A stretch of DNA of 11,461 nucleotides from NCBI GenBank assembly GCA_002422725.1, contig DITE01000041.1, forward strand, positions 991 through 12,451, given 5' to 3'. The stretch's first letter is position 1, and the number at the start of each line of letters is the position of its first letter. The notes under the pieces were generated by a model that was given only the letters and a program-made list of their open reading frames with translations, made no database searches and was not told where the DNA came from. Positions 7,603 through 11,461 of the stretch are shown here, piece by piece. Position numbers and translations under genes: made by a program. This stretch comes from Bacteroidales bacterium UBA6192. GTDB taxonomy: Bacteria; Bacteroidota; Bacteroidia; Bacteroidales; F082.

Positions 7603-8123
7603 ATGATATTTATTACTTGTGTTTGAATTTTTGGTAGCCGTCTTTCAAGTCGTTTGGTTATATTATAAACTTCCTTCACGTCTATACCCAAATCCTTTGC
7701 TATTTCTGAGGGTTTTGTTATACCATCTGCCCAATACTCGAAAACCGTTAACTCATCATCATCCGCACCTTCTATTTTTAGAATCTCTGAAATGGAATTT
7801 CTTATATGTTCTTCACTAAAAGATTGGTCAGTTGAGGGAATTTCTGGCAATTCATTATCGTAGATATTCTTATGAGTTTTGAAGAAGTTAGAGATTTCAC
7901 TTTTAAGACAACCAAAAAGAAATTCTGTAAAAGAGCACTTTGCTTTAGACCAATCTCGCTGACCGTCCATAACCTTTAAAATTACATCTCCAACGAAATC
8001 AATAGGTTCTTTTCCGTTAAAGTTTTTGACCCCAACTGATTTCAATATGCTGATAGCATAGGCATTCATCCTATCAATGACTTCGTCCATATCCACCGAC
8101 TGTATTGCTTCTGCTAAATTCAT
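7599..8123 (-). CDS. Sigma-70-like helix-turn-helix protein
   Basis: 174-aa protein with the layout of a small sigma factor. Residues about 40-85 (EPIDFVGDVILKVMDG then FTEFLFGCLKSEISNFFK) resemble sigma region 2. Residues about 125-165 (ADDDELTVFEYWADGI, then PSEIAKDLGIDVKEVYNITKRLERRL) form a region-4-like helix-turn-helix. An acidic linker joins them. It could be an alternative sigma factor or a sigma-derived DNA-binding regulator; similarity in region 2 is modest, so promoter melting is uncertain. It is the first gene of the leftward operon, divergent from the ubiquitin-like operon across a 137-bp region with a nested palindrome, so it is the natural candidate to control both. It overlaps the next gene by ATGA. 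Confidence 0.7.
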   Translation of the reverse strand: MNLAEAIQSVDMDEVIDRMNAYAISILKSVGVKNFNGKEPIDFVGDVILKVMDGQRDWSKAKCSFTEFLFGCLKSEISNFFKTHKNIYDNELPEIPSTDQSFSEEHIRNSISEILKIEGADDDELTVFEYWADGITKPSEIAKDLGIDVKEVYNITKRLERRLPKIQTQVINII

Positions 8124-8139
8124 TTGCTTATCTATAACA

Positions 8140-8201
8140 GTATGCTAAGGTTTAAAAAAAATTTGCCACTCGTGGCAAAAAAATGTAAAACCATAGCATA
8201 C
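8140..8201. promoter_or_regulatory. Nested inverted repeat in the divergent promoter region
   Basis: An outer pair of 14-bp arms (GTATGCTAAGGTTT at 8140-8153, AAACCATAGCATAC at 8188-8201, 13 of 14 complementary) encloses a perfect inner palindrome, TTTGCCAC (8162-8169) and GTGGCAAA (8172-8179) around TC. A-rich spacers separate inner and outer arms. It lies between the divergent starts at 8123 and 8261, and its right edge abuts CATATTTG (8201-8208), a 7-of-8 match to the Bacteroidota minus-7 consensus. It is most simply an operator shared by both operons. Confidence 0.5.
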
Positions 8202-8260
8202 ATATTTGAAAGGGTTAAAATTACCCTGTAAAAGTAATTAATAACATAAAATTTAGCTCT

Positions 8261-8743
8261 ATGCAAAATGAAAAAAAACCTACAGGTGAAAAAGGTAGAC
8301 CTGAATTTCAACTTTTAATCAATGGTAAGTTGTATGAGTGGAATCATCCGAACATTACGGGTGCAGAAATCAGAAGACTTGGGAATATCCCGTTAGAAGA
8401 TGAAATCTTTTTGGAAAGCCCTAAGCCGAAGGAAGATGAATTAATTCCAGACGATAAGAAAGTAAATCTTGCTCGTCCCGGTATTGAACATTTTTACTCC
8501 AAAGCTAAGGAGGTAACCATTTTAGTGAACGGAACGCAGCACAAATGGACAAAGGAAAAAATTAGTTTCAAAGAGGTTATTGTTCTTGCGTTTGGGCAAT
8601 ATATAGATAAGCCGACAATGGTTTATACTGTAGCTTACGAAGATGGTCCAAGACAAAATCCCGAGGGTTCAATGTTTGCTGGTCAGGAAGTTTTTGTTAA
8701 ACATAAAATGATTTTCAATGCAACAGCAACTGATAAATCTTAA
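8261..8743 (+). CDS. Multiubiquitin protein: two tandem ubiquitin-like domains
   Basis: 160-aa protein with two ubiquitin-like repeats of the Multi_ubiq type (recognised from memory). Repeat 1 covers about 16-80 and begins FQLLINGKLYEW; repeat 2 covers about 84-160 and begins VTILVNGTQHKW. The shared strand-turn-strand motif (I/V)NGxxxxW marks each repeat. Repeat 1 ends VNLARPGIEHFY and repeat 2 ends MIFNATATDKS. There is no terminal Gly-Gly: the last residue is Ser160. In this family the gene is known to travel with E1-like, E2-like and peptidase genes, and it is here the first gene of such an operon; the product would be the modifier protein. It overlaps the next gene by 26 bp. No Shine-Dalgarno is seen at the ATG, as is normal in Bacteroidota. 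The first 15 residues are a charged, probably disordered tail. Confidence 0.87.
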   Translation: MQNEKKPTGEKGRPEFQLLINGKLYEWNHPNITGAEIRRLGNIPLEDEIFLESPKPKEDELIPDDKKVNLARPGIEHFYSKAKEVTILVNGTQHKWTKEKISFKEVIVLAFGQYIDKPTMVYTVAYEDGPRQNPEGSMFAGQEVFVKHKMIFNATATDKS

Positions 8744-9185
8744 TCCCGATCTGACTCGTTTGCAAGATGAAGGCTACGACATAGAGGTAAAGGGCGGACA
8801 CTTGGTTGTCCGCCAAATACCCTATGCTACTTCTTCAAGAAGTGTAGCCTACGGTACGTTGGTTTGTGTTTTAAACTATGCAACCCCAACAAAGATTTCA
8901 ACGCCACCAGACCATACTATTTTTTTCTGTGGTGAAACTCCCTGTAACGCTAATAGACAACCACTTGTCGCGATAATTAATAACTCTAATAGGCAACAAC
9001 TAACAAGTGAAATATTGGTTACACATTATTTTTCAAGCAAACCCTTGTCAGGAAACTACCCCAACTATTACGAAAAGATCATGACTTATGCAGAAATACT
9101 AAGTATTAACGCAAAAACCATTGATAGTACAGTAACAACAAAACCTTTTAAAAAAAATTTAAATGAAAACAGAAGTGATGAGTGA
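8718..9185 (+). CDS. DUF6791-like protein, putative E2-like partner of the E1-like enzyme
   Basis: 155-aa protein that I match from memory to DUF6791, a domain commonly fused to the N-terminus of a ThiF/E1-like domain. Visible conserved features are LQDEGYDIEVKGGHLVV (15-31), IPY (34-36), GTLV (46-49), DHTIFFCGETPC (65-76) and the aromatic segment HYFSSKPLSGNYPNYYEKI (103-121). Cysteines are C50, C71 and C76; C71 and C76 lie where a fold-analogous E2 active site might be, but an E2 assignment is only inference. Here it is a separate gene: it runs in frame 3 and overlaps the E1-like gene, in frame 1, by 23 bp. The frame-1 stop TAA at 9160-9162, next to the E1-like ATG, means the two are separate translations unless an indel within 9163-9182 has split an original fusion. 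Confidence 0.7.
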   Translation: MQQQLINLNPDLTRLQDEGYDIEVKGGHLVVRQIPYATSSRSVAYGTLVCVLNYATPTKISTPPDHTIFFCGETPCNANRQPLVAIINNSNRQQLTSEILVTHYFSSKPLSGNYPNYYEKIMTYAEILSINAKTIDSTVTTKPFKKNLNENRSDE

Positions 9186-9918
9186 TACAAACGTTTTTAA
9201 TTATCCTGATACGAATTCTTCACGTGCAGGAATTGAGTTTCTGAATCGCAAATTTGAAAATCAAAAAATCGCAATTATCGGATTAGGTGGAACTGGTTCA
9301 TATATTCTTGACCAAGTCGTAAAAACGCCTGTCAAAGAAATACACATTTTTGATGCTGATGTTTTTCAACTTCACAACGCTTTTCGTTCGCCTGGTGCAG
9401 TTTCAAGTGAAAAATTGGAAACAGAAAAGGGAATAAAGAAAGTAGATTACTACTATGGGATTTATTCCAATATGCACGCAGGAATAAAAGCACATACGAA
9501 GTATGTAACGCTTGAAAATGCAAATGAGCTAAAGGATTTTAGCTATGTCTTTATAAGCATTGACAAAAATGAAGTTCGGTACAATCTTACAAAAGCTTTT
9601 TTGAATATGGGCGTAACCTTTATTGATGTCGGCATTGGTGTGAACAAAGCCGATGATTGTCTGAATGGTGCTGTTCGTGTTACAGTTGGAACGACTGATA
9701 AAAGCGACCATTTAGATTTTCGATTTGGTTCAACTGAATCGGAAGAAAACGAATATTCAAACAACATTCAAATTGCAGACTTGAATTGCCTTAATGCTGT
9801 GCTTGCAGTCTTGAAATGGAAAAAGCTAAGTGGCTTTTATCAAGATGTAAAGCAAGAGCATAATAGTTTGTTTTTAATCAATACAAATAAATTACTTAAT
9901 GAAGACAATCCAGCATAA
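9163..9918 (+). CDS. ThiF/E1-like adenylyltransferase of the ubiquitin-like operon
   Basis: 251-aa ThiF/MoeB/E1 superfamily protein that should activate the C-terminus of the Ubl with ATP. The Rossmann motif GLGGTG is at 40-45. R21 in SSRAG is in the place of the family's ATP-contacting arginine; FDAD (63-66) with HNAFR (71-75) provides the nucleotide and Mg contacts; SIDKNE (132-137) holds the conserved aspartate D134. The usual CxxC zinc knuckles are missing. Only two cysteines exist, C166 and C209; by manual alignment to MoeB neither sits at the catalytic crossover position (around 196-200 here, EYSNN). This suggests activation without a standard E1 thioester. Two starts are possible, ATG 9163 and ATG 9178 (MSDTN...); both precede the conserved core. 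It overlaps the DUF6791-like gene by 23 bp and the DUF6527-like gene by 20 bp. Confidence 0.85.
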   Translation: MKTEVMSDTNVFNYPDTNSSRAGIEFLNRKFENQKIAIIGLGGTGSYILDQVVKTPVKEIHIFDADVFQLHNAFRSPGAVSSEKLETEKGIKKVDYYYGIYSNMHAGIKAHTKYVTLENANELKDFSYVFISIDKNEVRYNLTKAFLNMGVTFIDVGIGVNKADDCLNGAVRVTVGTTDKSDHLDFRFGSTESEENEYSNNIQIADLNCLNAVLAVLKWKKLSGFYQDVKQEHNSLFLINTNKLLNEDNPA

Positions 9919-10201
9919 ATTTGTTGAATTCATTCCCAACTTTCCAGAACAAGGTATTCTTTATATTTCCATTGAATATCGAACTGCTGTTCATTTGTGT
10001 ATTTGTGGGTGTGGAAACAAGATTGTAACCCCAATCTCACCAACAGACTGGGAAATTCGTTTTAATGGAAAAACCGTTTCGCTTTACCCGTCAATTGGTA
10101 ACTGGAATTTTGAGTGTAAGTCTCACTATTTCATTACACAAAATCATTACTGTCCCATTAAAATCTCAAAAAGTTCTTTGAAATATTTGAAATTTAGTTA
10201 G
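9899..10201 (+). CDS. DUF6527-like zinc-cluster protein, 3' end replaced by an IS element
   Basis: 100-aa reading frame of the DUF6527 type (recognised from memory). The core is HLCICGCG (H32, C34, C36, C38), SPTDW (47-51), VSLYPSIGNW (60-69) and C73-K-S-H76, a likely zinc-binding set. The family is found beside multiubiquitin and ThiF genes; its role is unknown to me. Residues 1-84 are native. Residue 85 is encoded at 10151, the first base of the IS left inverted repeat, so the last 16 residues (CPIKISKSSLKYLKFS) are translated IS sequence. Family members I recall continue past the SHYxI motif, so the native C-terminal tail is lost. The cluster residues survive, so partial function is possible. 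Its start overlaps the E1-like gene by 20 bp. Confidence 0.75.
   Translation: MKTIQHKFVEFIPNFPEQGILYISIEYRTAVHLCICGCGNKIVTPISPTDWEIRFNGKTVSLYPSIGNWNFECKSHYFITQNHYCPIKISKSSLKYLKFS
10151..10165 (+). repeat. IS left terminal inverted repeat
   Basis: TGTCCCATTAAAATC, perfectly inverted at 11440-11454. It lies inside the 3' end of the DUF6527-like reading frame, beginning exactly at a codon boundary (codon 85). Confidence 0.85.
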
Positions 10202-10266
10202 TTACAGGGGTTTTTCAAGTAAACGGATTTCGATTTGCATTTTTGCTTTCTCAAAAAGATTAGCAA

Positions 10267-11430
10267 GTGCATAAGGATAAATACGTTTTCGCTCAATTAG
10301 CCTTCTTCCTGGATAGGAATAAGTTCAACTTCATCGTTCGCAAGTATGACGGAGACAAATACGTGAAGCATTTCACTTGTTGGAATCAACTGCTGGCTTT
10401 GATGTTCGGGCAATTGTCAAATCGTGAAAGTCTAAGAGATTTAATCATCGCTCTTGATGCTCACCACTCCAAATCTTATCATTTGGGCTTGGGCAAGAAT
10501 GTTTCAAAATCCTCTCTTGCTAGAGCCAATCAGGACAGAGACTATCACATTTTTGAAGAGTTTGCCTACTATCTGGTAAACGAAGCCAGGCAGAAACGAG
10601 TTTCTGACATCTTCAAACTTGAAAGTAATGTCTATGCTTTTGATTCAACTACGATTGACTTGTGCCTTTCTGTATTCTGGTGGGCGAAGTTTCGTAAGAA
10701 AAAGGGTGGGATTAAAGTGCATACATTATATGATGTGGAGACACAGATACCAGCATTTTTCCATATCACTGAAGCTTCTGTACACGACTCTACTGCAATG
10801 AAAGAAATCCCTTATGAATCAGGCTCATATTACATATTTGACCGTGCATATAATCACTTCAAGATGTTGTATAAGATTCATCAAATAGGAGCTTTCTTCA
10901 TTGTCAGAGCAAAGAAGAATCTTCAATACATGATAATCAAATGGAAGCGAAGATTGCCTAAGAATGTACTTTCAGATGTAACGATTGAATTGACTGGGTT
11001 TTATCCTAAGCAATACTATCCAGAACATCTTAGATTGGTCAGATATTGGGATGAAGGACAAAAGCGTGAACTTGTATTCTTAACCAATGCAATGCACATT
11101 TCTGCAATTCAAGTTGCTGAACTGTACAAGAACCGCTGGCAAGTCGAGCTTTTCTTCAAATGGCTAAAGCAACATCTGAAAATCAAGAAATTCTGGGGAA
11201 CTACTGAAAATGCTGTTCGGATTCAAATCTACGTTGCCATGTGCACTTACTGCTTGGTGGCAATCGTCCAAAAAGACATGCAGCTCGACAGAAGTACATA
11301 TGAGGTTTTGCAGATTCTGAGTATATCATTAACAGATAAAACTCATCTTCGAGACCTATTCGATAGAACTAAATTTCAAAATGACAAAGAACGTTTTAGG
11401 CTTAATGAGCCAAATTTGTTTAATTTTTAA
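10267..11430 (+). CDS. IS4-family transposase (DUF4372 plus DDE domain)
   Basis: 387-aa DDE transposase. The N-terminal DUF4372-like domain includes KYVKHFTCWNQLLALMFGQL (31-50). The catalytic residues are D126 (YAFDSTTID), D192 (YIFDRAYNHF) and E294 within YKNRWQVELFFKWLK, the IS4 signature Y-(2)-R-(3)-E-(6)-K (Y287, R290, E294, K301). The frame is complete and uninterrupted, so the enzyme is probably active. The start is GTG at 10267: an in-frame TAG lies two codons upstream (10261) and the next ATG is at codon 46, inside the conserved domain. The gene fills most of the 1,304-bp element and stops 9 bp before the right inverted repeat. Confidence 0.88.
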   Translation: MHKDKYVFAQLAFFLDRNKFNFIVRKYDGDKYVKHFTCWNQLLALMFGQLSNRESLRDLIIALDAHHSKSYHLGLGKNVSKSSLARANQDRDYHIFEEFAYYLVNEARQKRVSDIFKLESNVYAFDSTTIDLCLSVFWWAKFRKKKGGIKVHTLYDVETQIPAFFHITEASVHDSTAMKEIPYESGSYYIFDRAYNHFKMLYKIHQIGAFFIVRAKKNLQYMIIKWKRRLPKNVLSDVTIELTGFYPKQYYPEHLRLVRYWDEGQKRELVFLTNAMHISAIQVAELYKNRWQVELFFKWLKQHLKIKKFWGTTENAVRIQIYVAMCTYCLVAIVQKDMQLDRSTYEVLQILSISLTDKTHLRDLFDRTKFQNDKERFRLNEPNLFNF

Positions 11431-11439
11431 AAACGTCCC

Positions 11440-11454
11440 GATTTTAATGGGACA
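11440..11454 (-). repeat. IS right terminal inverted repeat
   Basis: GATTTTAATGGGACA, exact reverse complement of 10151-10165. The adjoining GTCCC (11435-11439) also pairs with GGGAC (11449-11453), so the end can form a small 5-bp hairpin behind the transposase stop. Seven bases (CTAGTGA) remain to the window end. Confidence 0.85.
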
Positions 11455-11461
11455 CTAGTGA

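Larger units (their letters stand above)
10151..11454 (+). mobile_element. IS4-family insertion sequence, 1,304 bp, with 15-bp terminal inverted repeats
   Basis: The left end TGTCCCATTAAAATC (10151-10165) is the exact reverse complement of the right end GATTTTAATGGGACA (11440-11454). Between them lies one transposase gene in the + direction, as expected for a complete IS. The flanks are ...TCATTAC on the left and CTAGTGA (all that is visible) on the right. No direct target duplication is seen, so either it has decayed or the ends come from recombination or an adjacent deletion. The left end interrupts the DUF6527-like gene. Confidence 0.85.

Noticed and set aside
9150..9157. A8 run as a slippery site making a DUF6791-E1 fusion by ribosomal or polymerase slippage
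   Set aside because: The frame that would be entered has a TAA at 9160-9162 just downstream, so slippage at the A run cannot reach the E1-like frame.
10123..10128. TCACTA in the DUF6527-like gene versus the inverted form TAGTGA right of the IS, as a sign of an inversion
   Set aside because: Six bases are too few to separate from chance and they do not abut the left IS end.
1..11461. tRNA, rRNA or riboswitch genes
   Set aside because: No cloverleaf, rRNA-like stretch or known riboswitch core was recognised on either strand by eye.

Overview
The window looks like a chromosomal segment of a Bacteroidota (Bacteroidetes) bacterium. The signs are a GH13 pair with an SLC45/GPH-like sugar transporter, start sites without clear Shine-Dalgarno sequences, a good TAnnTTTG-type minus-7 element ahead of the amylase operon, and an IS4-family transposase of the DUF4372 type. 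It falls into two parts. Positions 1 to about 6,000 are moderately GC-rich and house-keeping in character. From about 6,230 to the end the sequence is visibly AT-richer and looks like an accessory island.

Left part. An MFS sugar transporter (73-1425, +) converges on a YkgJ-type cysteine-cluster protein (1474-1986, -), with a 9-bp hairpin between them. A two-gene alpha-glucan operon follows on the minus strand: a cytoplasmic GH13 alpha-amylase-like enzyme (4261-5976), then, 3 nt downstream, a eukaryotic-type (GBE1-like) 1,4-alpha-glucan branching enzyme (2227-4257). A minus-7/minus-33 promoter and an inverted repeat lie just upstream. The transporter plausibly feeds the same alpha-glucan metabolism. 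The 440-bp gap at 5977-6416 holds a heptanucleotide tandem repeat, then the composition shift and short repeats that may mark the island edge.

Right part. Two divergent, tightly overlapping operons share a 137-bp intergenic region containing a nested inverted repeat. The leftward operon encodes a sigma-70-like protein, an unrecognised helical 131-aa protein and an ImmA/IrrE-type zinc metallopeptidase. The rightward operon encodes a tandem ubiquitin-like (multiubiquitin) protein, a DUF6791-like protein, a ThiF/E1-like adenylyltransferase and a DUF6527-like zinc-cluster protein; the four genes overlap each other by 26, 23 and 20 bases. I read the rightward operon as a prokaryotic ubiquitin-like conjugation system, possibly defence-related. 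The E1-like protein lacks a recognisable catalytic cysteine and CxxC zinc knuckles, the Ubl has no terminal Gly-Gly, and no JAB peptidase is present, so the chemistry may be noncanonical. Pairing with a sigma-like/ImmA module suggests regulation by proteolysis, or that the ImmA-like protein replaces the missing peptidase.

The DUF6527-like gene is cut by a 1,304-bp IS4-family element (10151-11454) bounded by perfect 15-bp terminal inverted repeats. The IS begins exactly at codon 85 and supplies the last 16 codons. No target-site duplication is visible, so the system's 3' end, and anything originally downstream, may have been lost.

Family assignments come from recognised motifs and memory of the families; no database search was run.
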